Assembly (NCBI RefSeq): GCF_049856175.1
Contig: NZ_JBNDNA010000005.1
Location: 1-64,000, forward strand
Direction: 5' to 3'
DNA: 64,000 bases
DNA from: JB111 sp049856175
GTDB taxonomy: Bacteria; Actinomycetota; Actinomycetes; Actinomycetales; Actinomycetaceae
A program made the translations under genes and the position numbers. Every line of letters starts with the position of its first letter. Positions within the stretch are counted from its first letter, which is position 1. A model generated the notes under the pieces. It saw only the letters and a list, made by a program, of their open reading frames with translations. It made no database searches and was not told the origin of the DNA. This document shows, piece after piece, positions 33,341 through 42,183 of this stretch.

Positions 33341-34206
33341 TACGCGGTCGGCTCCTCGGGCGCGTCGTCCGACGGGGTTCCGGCATCGTGGGGTCCGGCG
33401 TCGCGGGTCGTCTCGGCGTCGTCGAGCGGTCCGCCGTCGTCGTGCGATCCGGCATCCTCTCCGCCGGTCGACCCGGCGCCCCGTGCGGTCACCCAGCCGT
33501 AGGCGGCCTCGGCGGCCTCGGCCTCGGCGACCTTCTTCGACGCTCCCCCACCGGTGCCGGCGACCGCGCCGTCGAAGGTGACCACGGCGGTGAAGACCCG
33601 AGCGTGGTCGGGACCCACGTGACTCAGCTCGTAGGTCGGGGCCGGCAGGCCGGCGGCGGCCGCGGCCTCCTGCAGGGAGGACTTCCAGTCCAGGGCGGCA
33701 CCCAGCGAGCTCGCGCGGTCGAGGATCGGGCCGACGAGCCGGGTGACGACCTCGCGCGTGCGCTCGAGACCGTGCCCGAGGTAGACCGCGCCGATGAGCG
33801 CCTCGACGGCGTCGGACAGGATCGAGTCCTTCTCCCGCCCGCCGGAGGTCCGCTCGCCCCGGCCGAGCAGGACGTAGTCCCCCAGGCCGAGGTCCCGGGC
33901 GACGACGGCGAGCGCCTTCTGGGACACGCTGGCCGCACGCATGCGGGCCAGGTCCCCCTCGGGCACGTCCGGGTGGCCGCGGTACAGGTGCTCGGTGACG
34001 ACGACGCCGAGGACGGAGTCGCCGAGGAACTCGAGGCGCTCGTTCGTCGGCAGACCGCCTGCCTCGTGCGCGAACGAGCGGTGCGTGAGGGCGAGGACGA
34101 GGAGCTCCGGATCGATCTCGACGCCGAGGGCCTCGGTCAGTCGCTCGACGTCGGAGCGGCGGGCCGGGCCCTCGTCGGGGGAGCGCCTGGACCTGCTCCG
34201 GGTCAC
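33340..34206 (-). CDS. rnc: Ribonuclease III
   Basis: 288 residues. The endonuclease domain carries the signature NERLEFLGDSVL with the metal-binding Glu/Asp, and a second acidic site DAVEALIGAVYL. A double-stranded RNA-binding domain follows (about 165-235), then an acidic 50-residue tail that E. coli RNase III lacks. It processes rRNA and structured RNAs. The GTG overlaps the DUF177 stop by four bases. Confidence 0.96.
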   Translation of the reverse strand: MTRSRSRRSPDEGPARRSDVERLTEALGVEIDPELLVLALTHRSFAHEAGGLPTNERLEFLGDSVLGVVVTEHLYRGHPDVPEGDLARMRAASVSQKALAVVARDLGLGDYVLLGRGERTSGGREKDSILSDAVEALIGAVYLGHGLERTREVVTRLVGPILDRASSLGAALDWKSSLQEAAAAAGLPAPTYELSHVGPDHARVFTAVVTFDGAVAGTGGGASKKVAEAEAAEAAYGWVTARGAGSTGGEDAGSHDDGGPLDDAETTRDAGPHDAGTPSDDAPEEPTA

Positions 34207-34874
34207 TCGCTGCCTCGCCGGTCGGGGGCGTCGGCGTCGGACCCAGCGCCGTGTGCCCCACCCTCGGCGTCGGACGTCGCCTCTCCGGCGGTCCCGTCGT
34301 CGGCGTCGGACCCACCGTCGGCCCCGCCCTCGGTGCCCTCGCTCGAGAACGCGGCGAGCGCCGCCCAGCGCGGGTCCAGATCCTCGTGCGCGTGGCCGGG
34401 CTCGGCGTCGTCGAGCCGGATGCCGCACACGGAGCACAGACCCTGGCAGTCGGGCCGGCACAGCGGCGTGAACGGCAGATCGAGCACGACGGCGTCACGC
34501 ACGGCGGCCTCGAGGTCGAGGTCGTCGCCGGTGACCACCGGGTAGTCCTCCGCGTCCTCGTCGCCGTCCTCGACGAGACGGGCGCGGACGTCCGGGTGGT
34601 AGAAGAGCTCGGTGAGCTCGACCTCGATCTCGGGCGAGATCGGGTCCAGGCACCGCGCGCACTGACCCGTCAGGCGCGCACGCACGGGGCCGGTGACGAG
34701 GATCCCGTCGGACACCGCCGACAGGGTGAGGTCGAGGTCGAGGTCGGAGCCGGGCGCGACCTGCAGGACGGCGGTGCCCATCTCCTCCGGGGCGGGCGCG
34801 GTCAGCTCGAGCTGACGCACGGACCCCGGGCGCCGCGCGAGGTCGCGGACCGAGATCGTCAGCGGCGCGTTCAT
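34203..34874 (-). CDS. DUF177 (YceD) family protein
   Basis: 223 residues. The conserved Cys block ARLTGQCARCLDPI and the second cluster CRPDCQGLCSVCG are the YceD/DUF177 signature. The protein is linked to 23S rRNA maturation. An acidic, Gly/Ala/Asp-rich tail of about 50 residues follows. In most actinobacteria rpmF comes next; here the stop overlaps rnc directly, so bL32 is encoded elsewhere. Confidence 0.92.
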   Translation of the reverse strand: MNAPLTISVRDLARRPGSVRQLELTAPAPEEMGTAVLQVAPGSDLDLDLTLSAVSDGILVTGPVRARLTGQCARCLDPISPEIEVELTELFYHPDVRARLVEDGDEDAEDYPVVTGDDLDLEAAVRDAVVLDLPFTPLCRPDCQGLCSVCGIRLDDAEPGHAHEDLDPRWAALAAFSSEGTEGGADGGSDADDGTAGEATSDAEGGAHGAGSDADAPDRRGSE

Positions 34875-35458
34875 CGGCTCTCCGGCCGTCCGTGCTCGGG
34901 CCGGTGCTCGCGACGCTCACCCTGCTCGGCGGTGCGCTCGGCGTCCCCCGGCCCACGCGACTCCTGGCGCAGGCCGGCGCCGCCGGCGAGGTACTGGCGG
35001 CCCGCGCGCACCTGCTGGGTGAGCTGGTCGAGCTCCTTCTCGAACCGGCTCAGGTGCTCGGCGGCGTAGGAGTCGGCGTCCGCGGCCCGGCGGGCGGCCT
35101 GCTGCTCGGCCTCGGCGACGATGCGCCGGGCCTGCTCGTTCGCCTGCGCGAGGACGGGCTCGTCCTGGACGAGGCGCGCGGCCTGCTGCTCGCCCTCGGC
35201 GACGATCTCCTCGGCCTGTGTGCGGGCGCGCTCGAGGACGGCGTCGGCGTCCGCGACGATCGTGTCCGCCGCGGCGATCGACTCCGGGACCACGGACCTG
35301 GCCGACGCGATGAGGTCGAGGACCTCGGCCCGGTTGACGATCGCGGAGGAGGACATCGGCATCGACCGCGCCTGGGTGACCATCCGGCGCAGCTCGTCGA
35401 GGATCGCAAGGAGCGACTCTCCGGCGTCGTGCGTGGCGTCGATGGGCTCGGAGGTCAT
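34871..35458 (-). CDS. DivIVA-like / ATP synthase b-like coiled-coil protein
   Basis: 195 residues. After a short N-terminal helix (LLAILDELRRMVTQARSMPMS) and the phrase VNRAEVLDLI, a long coiled coil runs through VLERARTQAEEIVAEGEQQA to the end, followed by a charged tail. Proteins of this form between coaD and DUF177 are widespread in actinobacteria and resemble cell-division scaffolds. It is coupled by 4-base overlaps on both sides. Confidence 0.75.
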   Translation of the reverse strand: MTSEPIDATHDAGESLLAILDELRRMVTQARSMPMSSSAIVNRAEVLDLIASARSVVPESIAAADTIVADADAVLERARTQAEEIVAEGEQQAARLVQDEPVLAQANEQARRIVAEAEQQAARRAADADSYAAEHLSRFEKELDQLTQQVRAGRQYLAGGAGLRQESRGPGDAERTAEQGERREHRPEHGRPESR

Positions 35459-36021
35459 ACCTGGACTCCTGGGTGTCGGGGCGGCGCGGCGTCGGGACCG
35501 GAGCCGCCGGAGGCGGGGACCGGCCGCGCGCCGGGACCACCGGCGGATCGGCGAAGTGCGTGGGGCAGCGCGGCGGCGACGTCGGCCGGTACGAGGTCGT
35601 CGACGGCGCCGCCGTTGCGGGCGACGTCCTTGACCATCGAGGAGGCGACGTGGCCGAGCCGCGGGTCGCCCATGACGAACACGGTCTCCACGCCGGTCAG
35701 GTGCCGGTTCATCAGGGCCATCGCCTGCTCGGCGTCGACGTCGGCGGCGCCGCGCAGGCCCTTGACGATGGCGCTCGCGCCGACGTCCGCGCAGTACTGC
35801 GCGAGCAGCCCGGGCACGAGCTCGACCCGCACGCCGTCGAGGTCGGCGACCGCGCTGCGCGCGAGGTCGACGCGCTCGGCGTCGGTGAACAGGTAGCGCT
35901 TGGTGGCGTTCGTCGCGACGGCGACGACGACGTGGTCGAACATCGCTCGGGCCCGCCGGACGACGTCGACGTGACCGAGGGTGACCGGGTCGAAGGATCC
36001 GGGGCAGACGGCAAGACTCAT
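35455..36021 (-). CDS. coaD: Phosphopantetheine adenylyltransferase
   Basis: 188 residues. The nucleotidyltransferase motif CPGSFDPVTLGHVDVV is at 6-21, and the KGLRG..D and SSMVKDVARNGG blocks are intact. It makes dephospho-CoA. The last 25 residues are Gly/Pro-rich and not part of the fold. It overlaps rsmD upstream by four bases. Confidence 0.96.
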   Translation of the reverse strand: MSLAVCPGSFDPVTLGHVDVVRRARAMFDHVVVAVATNATKRYLFTDAERVDLARSAVADLDGVRVELVPGLLAQYCADVGASAIVKGLRGAADVDAEQAMALMNRHLTGVETVFVMGDPRLGHVASSMVKDVARNGGAVDDLVPADVAAALPHALRRSAGGPGARPVPASGGSGPDAAPPRHPGVQV

Positions 36022-36599
36022 GGTGCGTCCACGGTAGCCGCCGCAGGCTCGTGGACGGCGAGGTGCACGGTGGTGTCGCCGTAGCGGCGGGTGCGCAGGG
36101 CGGCGAGCCCGGCCGGCCAGGTCGGCTCCGGCGCCCGCCGGTCCCGTTCGACGACGACGATCGCCCCGTCCGCGAGGTGGCCGTGGGTGGTCAGGTCGGC
36201 GAGGACGGCGTCGAGGTCGGCCGCCGCCAGGTCGTAGGGCGGGTCGAGGAACGCGAGGTCGGCGGACGCGCGGGCCGGAGCGGCGGCGAAGGCGGCGACG
36301 TCGGCCGTGACGACGGTGACGCCGGCGAACCCGAGGGTGCGGACGTTGTCCCGGATCACGGCGGCGGCCGGTGCCGCACGCTCGACCAGGGTGACGCCAT
36401 GGGCGCCGCGGGAGGCGGCCTCGAGCCCGAGCGCGCCGGAGCCGGCGTACAGGTCGAGCACGACGGCGTCCTCGAGCGCGCCCATCGAGCCCAGGGAGGA
36501 GAAGAGGGCCTCGCGGACCCGTTCCGACGTGGGGCGGGTGCCCGAACGGGGGACCTTGAGCGTGCGTCCGCCGACGCTGCCCGCCACGATCCGAGTCAC
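36018..36599 (-). CDS. rsmD: 16S rRNA guanine-966 N2-methyltransferase
   Basis: 193 residues. The SAM-binding motif is LDLYAGSGALGLEAASRG and the catalytic motif is DLAFLDPPYDL. The N-terminal RIVAGSVGGRTLKVP and RPTSERVREALFSSL are the family signature. The GTG follows TAGGGT at six bases, so the six-gene run to mutM probably starts leaderless here. Confidence 0.95.
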   Translation of the reverse strand: MTRIVAGSVGGRTLKVPRSGTRPTSERVREALFSSLGSMGALEDAVVLDLYAGSGALGLEAASRGAHGVTLVERAAPAAAVIRDNVRTLGFAGVTVVTADVAAFAAAPARASADLAFLDPPYDLAAADLDAVLADLTTHGHLADGAIVVVERDRRAPEPTWPAGLAALRTRRYGDTTVHLAVHEPAAATVDAP

Positions 36600-36605
36600 G
36601 TCAGC

Positions 36606-36611
36606 ACCCTA
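36606..36611 (-). promoter_or_regulatory. -10 box TAGGGT, leaderless promoter of the rsmD-mutM operon
   Basis: It ends six bases before the GTG. Confidence 0.55.
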
Positions 36612-36704
36612 CGTCCGACGACGGTGCCGTCCGGCCGACGGTCGCCACACCCGCGGGCCCACGCACCTGCGTGACCGCACACCCGCGGAGATGCCCGCAC
36701 GCCG

Positions 36705-36710
36705 TAACCT
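36705..36710 (+). promoter_or_regulatory. -10 box TAACCT, leaderless promoter of the ABC gene pair
   Basis: It ends six bases before the ATG at 36717. Confidence 0.5.
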
Positions 36711-36716
36711 GCACGG

Positions 36717-37388
36717 ATGCGACTGGAGGCCACGGACCTGGAGGTCGGCTACGCGTTCCCGGTCTGTCCGCCCGTGTCGTTCTCGGTGGGACCGGGCGAG
36801 GCGCTCGCGGTGGTCGGCGTCAACGGCACGGGGAAGTCGACCGTCCTGCGTACGGTGCTCGGCATGCTGCCTGCCCTCGGCGGCGAGGCCCGGATCGACG
36901 ACGGGCTGCCGGACCCCCGCTCGGCCCGCCAGCGGGCGGCCGTCTCCCACGACCTGGGGGACGAGGTGTTCTTCCCCGGCCTGTCCGCCGCCGAGCACCT
37001 CGAGCTCACCGCGCTCGGGCACGGGGTCTCGGACCCCGGGACGCTGACGGCCGAGCTGCTGGCGGAGTTCGGGCTCGCCGAGCGCTCCCGGGCCGTGCCG
37101 GCCGCGCTGTCCTCCGGGCAGCGCCGCCGCCTGCTGCTCGCGGCGGCGTTCGCCCGGCCGCGCGAGCTCCTCGTCCTCGACGAGCCCGAGTCCCGGCTCG
37201 ACACCGCGGCCCGGCACCGGGTGGCGGACCGGCTCGCCGACGAGCGCGAGGCCGGGCGGACGGTGCTCTTCGCCTCCCACGACCCGGCCACCGTGCAGCT
37301 CGCCGCCACCTCGGTGCTCGTGCTGTCCGACGACGGCGTGCGGCTCACCGACGCGGAGGACGGCGCCGACGTCGTGGCCGGCCTGTGA
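36717..37388 (+). CDS. ABC transporter ATP-binding protein
   Basis: 223 residues, one ATPase domain. Walker A is GVNGTGKST, the signature is LSSGQRRRLLLAAA, and Walker B is LLVLDEPESRLD; the switch His is in FASHDPATV. The Q-loop region is short. It pairs with the overlapping membrane protein gene. The substrate is unknown. Confidence 0.9.
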   Translation: MRLEATDLEVGYAFPVCPPVSFSVGPGEALAVVGVNGTGKSTVLRTVLGMLPALGGEARIDDGLPDPRSARQRAAVSHDLGDEVFFPGLSAAEHLELTALGHGVSDPGTLTAELLAEFGLAERSRAVPAALSSGQRRRLLLAAAFARPRELLVLDEPESRLDTAARHRVADRLADEREAGRTVLFASHDPATVQLAATSVLVLSDDGVRLTDAEDGADVVAGL

Positions 37389-39082
37389 CGACGCCCGCTC
37401 CCGGGGCCGGCCACCCGGCGCCCTGCCTCCCCGCGTCGGGCCCCGCGCCTGCGGGCCGTGCCGTGCGGCGCTGGACGGACCGGCGGCGCTCCCTGGGGGC
37501 GTCGACGACGCTCGCCGACACCCTGGCGGACGTCTACATGGGCGTCCTGGCAGCGGTGATTGCCCTGGCCTCCGCGCTCTACGCGGCCCGGGACGCCGGG
37601 GCGCTCTCGGCGGGCGCGGGAGGCGGCGCCGGGCGGATCGACGCCGGTTGGGTGTGGCTGCTCGCGCTGGCGGCCGCCCTGCTCTCGGTGGTCCGCTTCT
37701 CGCGCCGCCTGGGCCCGGTGGGGCTCGACCGCGAGCGGGTGCGGTGGTGGCTGCCGCTCCCGGTGGACCGGCTCTCGCTCATCGGTCCGGCGGCGTGGCG
37801 CTGGCCCGCCCTGGGGGCGGTCGTCGGCGGTGGGCTGGGTGCCGTCGCGGCGGCTGCCCTCGGCGGGCAGGACGTCGCCGCCGGGCCGGTCGCCTCCGCC
37901 GCCGCGCTCGCCGCCGCGCTCACCGGAGCGGCCTGCCTCGCCCTCGTCCCGGCCCAGGCCCGGGGGCCCGCCGCGCACGCCGACACCGCAGGCGAGGCCG
38001 ACGGCGGTCCGAGTGGCGGTCACGCGTCCGCACCGGAGTCTCGCTTCCGACGCCGGGCCACGGGCCGGGCGGTCGAGGTCGCCACGGGCGGGGCTCTTCT
38101 CGTCGTCGTCGCGGGTGCGCTCGTGGTGCTCGTGGCGGCGCCTGACGTCCCGGCCCTGCCGCCGGTGCCCGTGCTGCTCGCCGTCGCCGGCCTCGGTCTC
38201 GCGGCGGCCGTGGTGGCCGGCGTGCTCGCGCGGAGCAGCGTCGCCCGGATCCCCGACGCCGAGCTCGCCCGCGGCGGAGGGGTCGCAGGATCCGCGGGGT
38301 TCGCGCTCACCACCCTCGACACCCGCACGCTCGGCGCCCTGGCCGTCGGAGAGGGCGCCACGGTCGTGCGTCGCCGGGCCGGATGGGGGCTGCTCGCCCG
38401 CCTGCCTCGCGCGGTCCGAGCGCCGGCGGCGCTCGTCGCGGCCGACGCTGTCGCCACCCTGCGGCGCCCCTCCCTTGCGCTCCGGCCCCTGCTCGCCGTG
38501 CTCGCGCTCGCGCTCGTCGCCGACGTCCGCGCGGCGCCGGGCTGGGTCCTGCCGGTCGCCGTCGGGGCGCTCGGCTACGTCTCGGCGTGCGCGAGCGCGA
38601 CCGGCGCCCGCATCGCCCGCACCCACGAGGGGCTCGACGCGCACCTGCCGATGAGTGCCCGCGCGCACCGGGTGACCCGCCTCGTGTGGTCGTGGGTGGC
38701 GCTCGCGCCGTTCGTCGTCGGGGCCGCCGTGGTGGTCGGTACGCACGCGGGCGGCGGCCGCGGGCCGGTCCTCGACGTCCTGATGTGGGTCCCGGTCCTC
38801 GCCGCCGCAGCGCTCGGTTGGGCGGGCGCCGCACTGCGCTGGGCCTACCGCAAGGACGACACCGGCACCGGCCCGGTGGCCCCCTCCCCCATGGGGCCCG
38901 TCCCGGTCGGGTCGATCATGCTGCTCCTCACCGGACCGGACGTCGCCGTCGTCGCCTCCGTCGCGGTGGGGCTCGCGATCTGGGCGGGCACGCCGCTCGG
39001 CCTCCTCACCGCGGTCGCGCTCGCCGTCTCGCTCCTCGTGGCGGCGGTGGTGACCTCCCCGCCACCCCCGTACGAGCACTAG
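37385..39082 (+). CDS. Multi-pass membrane protein, ABC permease partner
   Basis: 565 residues with about ten to twelve hydrophobic helices and no soluble enzyme motif. Segments such as DVYMGVLAAVIALASALYA and MWVPVLAAAALGWAGAALRW are typical membrane spans. The GTG overlaps the ATPase stop by four bases, so it is the transmembrane part of the same exporter. DUF6297-type permeases look like this, but I am not sure of the family. Confidence 0.7.
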   Translation: MTTPAPGAGHPAPCLPASGPAPAGRAVRRWTDRRRSLGASTTLADTLADVYMGVLAAVIALASALYAARDAGALSAGAGGGAGRIDAGWVWLLALAAALLSVVRFSRRLGPVGLDRERVRWWLPLPVDRLSLIGPAAWRWPALGAVVGGGLGAVAAAALGGQDVAAGPVASAAALAAALTGAACLALVPAQARGPAAHADTAGEADGGPSGGHASAPESRFRRRATGRAVEVATGGALLVVVAGALVVLVAAPDVPALPPVPVLLAVAGLGLAAAVVAGVLARSSVARIPDAELARGGGVAGSAGFALTTLDTRTLGALAVGEGATVVRRRAGWGLLARLPRAVRAPAALVAADAVATLRRPSLALRPLLAVLALALVADVRAAPGWVLPVAVGALGYVSACASATGARIARTHEGLDAHLPMSARAHRVTRLVWSWVALAPFVVGAAVVVGTHAGGGRGPVLDVLMWVPVLAAAALGWAGAALRWAYRKDDTGTGPVAPSPMGPVPVGSIMLLLTGPDVAVVASVAVGLAIWAGTPLGLLTAVALAVSLLVAAVVTSPPPPYEH

Positions 39083-39100
39083 CTGCCCGTCCCAACGGTG

Positions 39101-39122
39101 ACGAGTGAGCGCGGTTCTGCCC
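39101..39122 (+). repeat. GAGTGAGCG repeat copy after the ABC permease
   Basis: A full sense copy of the core starts 21 bases after the TAG stop. It is followed at once by three GTGCGG hexamers. Confidence 0.75.
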
Positions 39123-39153
39123 CGTGCGGTGCGGTGCGGTGACCCCGCGGAGC

Positions 39154-39239
39154 GCCGTCGCCGAGTCAGTGAGGTATGCGGCGAGTCAGCCCCCCCGTGG
39201 CCGCTGACCGGGCACCTACCCCGCTGCCTCACCGACCGG
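39154..39239. repeat. 86-bp foldable intergenic element, copy A
   Basis: It aligns end to end with 60432-60516. The 3' 23 bases match at 19 positions, and the shared left side reads GCCGTYGCCSAGTCA. Both copies fold on themselves; here AGTGAGG pairs near CCTCAC, and GTCAG pairs with CTGAC around a C-rich tip. Confidence 0.6.
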
Positions 39240-39293
39240 ACCACGCTGCGGGCCGCACCGTTCCCGGCGAGCGCGCGCAGGCGCGACGCCGCT

Positions 39294-39325
39294 GTGCTCA
39301 ACGCTAAGGCAATGGCGTTGAGCAC
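39294..39325 (-). terminator. Hairpin downstream of recG
   Basis: A perfect 11-bp stem (GTGCTCAACGC and its complement) on a 10-base loop, 16 bases beyond the recG stop. Confidence 0.75.
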
Positions 39326-39340
39326 GGAGCCCACGACTGC

Positions 39341-41599
39341 TCACGTCTTGTCGAGGTACTCGTCCTCGCCGTCGGCCAGCTCGATCGCGATCGCGTCCCT
39401 GAGACCGGGATGGCGCTCGAGGTCCGGGTCGTCCGCCACGAGCTCGCGCGCCGCGGACCGCGCGGCGGCGATGACGTCGGCGTCGCGTGCGAGGCGAAGG
39501 AGCCGCAGCCCGCTCGTGCGCCCGGACTGGGCGGTGCCGAGGACGTCACCCTCGCGGCGCATCGACAGGTCGGCCTCGGCGAGCGCGAAGCCGTCCGACG
39601 TCGACGCGAACACCTCGAGGCGCTCCCACGCGGGCGTCCCGGGCTCCGCGGCGCTGACGACGAGGCAGAGGCTGGGCCGCGAGCCGCGGCCCACCCGTCC
39701 GCGCAGCTGGTGCAGCTGGGACAGGCCGAACCGGTCGGCGTCGAGGACCACGATGATGCTCGCCTCGCTCACGTCCACACCGACCTCGACGACGGTCGTC
39801 GCCACGAGCACCGGCGTCGCCCCGGAGGCGAAGTCGGCCATCGCGGCCTCCTTGTCCTCGGCGGCCATCCGCCCGTGCAGGACACCGACCCGCACGCCGT
39901 CCAGCGCCTGCTCCGCGGCCAGTCGCGCCGAGGTCTCCTCGACCGACGCGGACGGGAGCGGGCGGGGTGCGTCGTCGGGCGCTGCGCCGGATGCCCCTTG
40001 GGCGGGCTCGTCGTCGTCACCGGCATCGATCCGGGGCACGACGACGTAGGCCCGCCCCCCGGCGTCGATCTCCTCGCGCACGCGCTCCCACACGCGTGCC
40101 ATCCACCTCTCGTTGGCCGCCGGGACGAGCGTGGTGGCGATCGGCGAGCGCCCCGCGGGCAGCTCCCCCAGGACCGAGGTCTCCAGGTCACCGAAGACGG
40201 TCATCGCCACGGTCCGTGGGATCGGCGTCGCCGTCATGATCAGCTGGTGGGGCACGGCCTCGCCGCGCGTGCGCAGGGCGTCGCGCTGCTCGACCCCGAA
40301 CTTGTGCTGCTCGTCGACGACGACGAGGCGCAGGAACGGGATCTGCACCGTGTCCGTGAGCAGCGCGTGCGTCCCGACGACGACGCCGGTCTCGCCCGAG
40401 GCCAGCCGGGCGAGCTCGTCGCGCCGCACGGCCGCGGGCTGGGAGCCGGTGAGCAGGCCGACCCGGGTGGCCGGCCCGTCGGGGGCGTCCAGCCGGCCGG
40501 CCCGCGCGAGCGGCCCCAGGAGCTCGGTGAGCGCGCGGTGGTGCTGCTGGGCGAGGACCTCGGTGGGGGCGAGCAGCGCCGCCTGCCCCCCGGCGTCGAC
40601 GACCTGGAGCATGGCACGGGCGGCGACCACGGTCTTGCCCGATCCGACCTCGCCGTGCAGGAGTCGCTGCATCGGCGAGGTGCCGGCCAGGTCCTCGGCG
40701 ACCGCGGCGCCGACCTCGTCCTGACCGCTGGTGAGCGTGAACGGCAGGGAGCGGTCGAAGGCGGCGAGCAGGCCGTCGTCGACCGGCGCGTTGGGCTCGG
40801 CCCCGTCCCCGGCGGCCACGGCCCGGCGCCGGGCGAGCGCCGTCTGGACGAGGAACGCCTCCTCGTGGCGGAGGGTGCGCGCGCCGGCGGCGACCTCCCG
40901 CTCGTCGGTCGGGTGGTGGATCGCGCGTAGCGCCGCGAGCGAGCCGAGCAACCCGTGCTCGGCTCGGTAGGCCTCGGGCAGCGGCTCCGGCAGGTCGCCC
41001 GGGCGCAGGGGGTCGAGGACCGAGCGCACGGTGCCGGCGACGACCCACGAGGGCAGACCGCGCGTGGCCGGGTAGATCGGCGTGGGGCGCAGGGCCTCCT
41101 CGGCGGCGAGCGCCTCGGCGGCCGCGCCCTCGGCGTCGGGCTCGAAGGTCTGGTAGTCGGGGTGGGTGAGCTGGAGCTCGTCGCGGAACACCGACACCTC
41201 GCCGGTGAACTGGCCGCGCACTCCCGCGCGGAGCCGTCGCGTGTGCATCCCGAATGAACGGGGGCTCGAGCCGAAGAACACGAGCGTGAGGAACGCCGAG
41301 CCGTCCGTGATCGTCACGACCAGGCGGGAGCCCCCGCGCCCGCCCGCGCGCGAGACCCGGGTCTCCGCGCCGACCACCTCGGCGACGACCGTCACCTGCT
41401 CACCGGGGTGCAGGTCGGCCAGCGAGGAGAGCCGGCCGGGCGCGACCCAGCGGAAGGGGTAGTGGCGCAGGAGGTCGCGCTGCGTGCGCACGCCGAGCCG
41501 GGCGAACTTGTCCGCGGCGGCCTTGCGCACGAGTCGGCCGACGGGGGCCTCGAGGCCGGCCGGGTCCGGGCCGCCCCGCTCGTCCGCAGCACTGGTCAC
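39341..41599 (-). CDS. recG: ATP-dependent DNA helicase RecG
   Basis: 752 residues: an N-terminal wedge (OB) domain and two helicase domains with Walker A GEVGSGKTVVA, the DEQH box VVDEQHKFGVEQRD, TATPIPRT and QLRGRVGRGSRPS. It reverses stalled replication forks and branch-migrates junctions. A Gly/Ala/Pro insert of about 30 residues (around 545-575) is not in E. coli RecG. The GTG follows TAGCCT at six bases. Confidence 0.96.
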   Translation of the reverse strand: MTSAADERGGPDPAGLEAPVGRLVRKAAADKFARLGVRTQRDLLRHYPFRWVAPGRLSSLADLHPGEQVTVVAEVVGAETRVSRAGGRGGSRLVVTITDGSAFLTLVFFGSSPRSFGMHTRRLRAGVRGQFTGEVSVFRDELQLTHPDYQTFEPDAEGAAAEALAAEEALRPTPIYPATRGLPSWVVAGTVRSVLDPLRPGDLPEPLPEAYRAEHGLLGSLAALRAIHHPTDEREVAAGARTLRHEEAFLVQTALARRRAVAAGDGAEPNAPVDDGLLAAFDRSLPFTLTSGQDEVGAAVAEDLAGTSPMQRLLHGEVGSGKTVVAARAMLQVVDAGGQAALLAPTEVLAQQHHRALTELLGPLARAGRLDAPDGPATRVGLLTGSQPAAVRRDELARLASGETGVVVGTHALLTDTVQIPFLRLVVVDEQHKFGVEQRDALRTRGEAVPHQLIMTATPIPRTVAMTVFGDLETSVLGELPAGRSPIATTLVPAANERWMARVWERVREEIDAGGRAYVVVPRIDAGDDDEPAQGASGAAPDDAPRPLPSASVEETSARLAAEQALDGVRVGVLHGRMAAEDKEAAMADFASGATPVLVATTVVEVGVDVSEASIIVVLDADRFGLSQLHQLRGRVGRGSRPSLCLVVSAAEPGTPAWERLEVFASTSDGFALAEADLSMRREGDVLGTAQSGRTSGLRLLRLARDADVIAAARSAARELVADDPDLERHPGLRDAIAIELADGEDEYLDKT

Positions 41600-41605
41600 G
41601 GGGCC

Positions 41606-41611
41606 AGGCTA
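41606..41611 (-). promoter_or_regulatory. -10 box TAGCCT, leaderless promoter of recG
   Basis: It ends six bases before the GTG. Confidence 0.55.
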
Positions 41612-41762
41612 CGTCCGGCCACCGACGCCGCGACCTGCGTGTCCCCACCTCCGCCCGGACCTGCTCCTCCACAGCGCCTGCCTGCCCCGGGACCTGCGTG
41701 TCCGGGTCCGGCGACGTGGCGAGGTCTGTGTCTCAACGCACGCGACCGGGCGCCGCCGCCCC

Positions 41763-41792
41763 TTGGGGCCGCGGTAGCCACTCGGGTACGCT
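41763..41792 (+). promoter_or_regulatory. Promoter of rpmB
   Basis: TTGGGG (41763-41768) and TACGCT (41787-41792) are 18 bases apart, giving a leader of about 95 bases. Confidence 0.5.
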
Positions 41793-41893
41793 GTCCCGGT
41801 TGCCCGTCCGGCCCTCGGCCGTCGTATGGGCGTGCCGACCATCGGCCCGCGGCTCCCGTCGCGGCCGTCCCGTACGAGCTCAGGAGATCCACC

Positions 41894-42091
41894 GTGGCTG
41901 CGACCTGCGACATCTGTGGCAAGCACCCCAGCTTCGGCAAGACCGTGTCGCACTCGCACGTGCGCACGTCGCGCCGCTGGAACCCGAACATCCAGCGCAT
42001 CCGCGCCAACATCGACGGTGCGCCCAAGCGCATGAACGTGTGCACGTCGTGCCTCAAGGCCGACAAGGTCACGCGCTACGTCAAGAGCTGA
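41894..42091 (+). CDS. rpmB: Ribosomal protein bL28 (zinc-binding form)
   Basis: 65 residues. It starts AATCDICGKHPSFGKTVSHSH and ends with CTSCLKADKV, so both CxxC pairs are present (Cys5/8 and Cys50/53). This is the C+ form, usually expressed when zinc is sufficient. The GTG has an AGGAG site nine bases upstream. It stands alone here. Confidence 0.97.
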   Translation: MAATCDICGKHPSFGKTVSHSHVRTSRRWNPNIQRIRANIDGAPKRMNVCTSCLKADKVTRYVKS

Positions 42092-42123
42092 CCCCCGCGC
42101 CGGCGCGCAGCCGGCCCCGCCGC

Positions 42124-42154
42124 GAAGGACCTCGCCCGTCGGGCGGGGTCCTTC
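42124..42154 (+). terminator. Hairpin after rpmB
   Basis: GAAGGACC pairs with GGTCCTTC, continued by CGCCC with GGGCG, around a small loop. It lies between the convergent rpmB and thiL genes. Confidence 0.75.
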
Positions 42155-42183
42155 GTCGTTCCCCCGGCGCGCGGGACCCGCGG

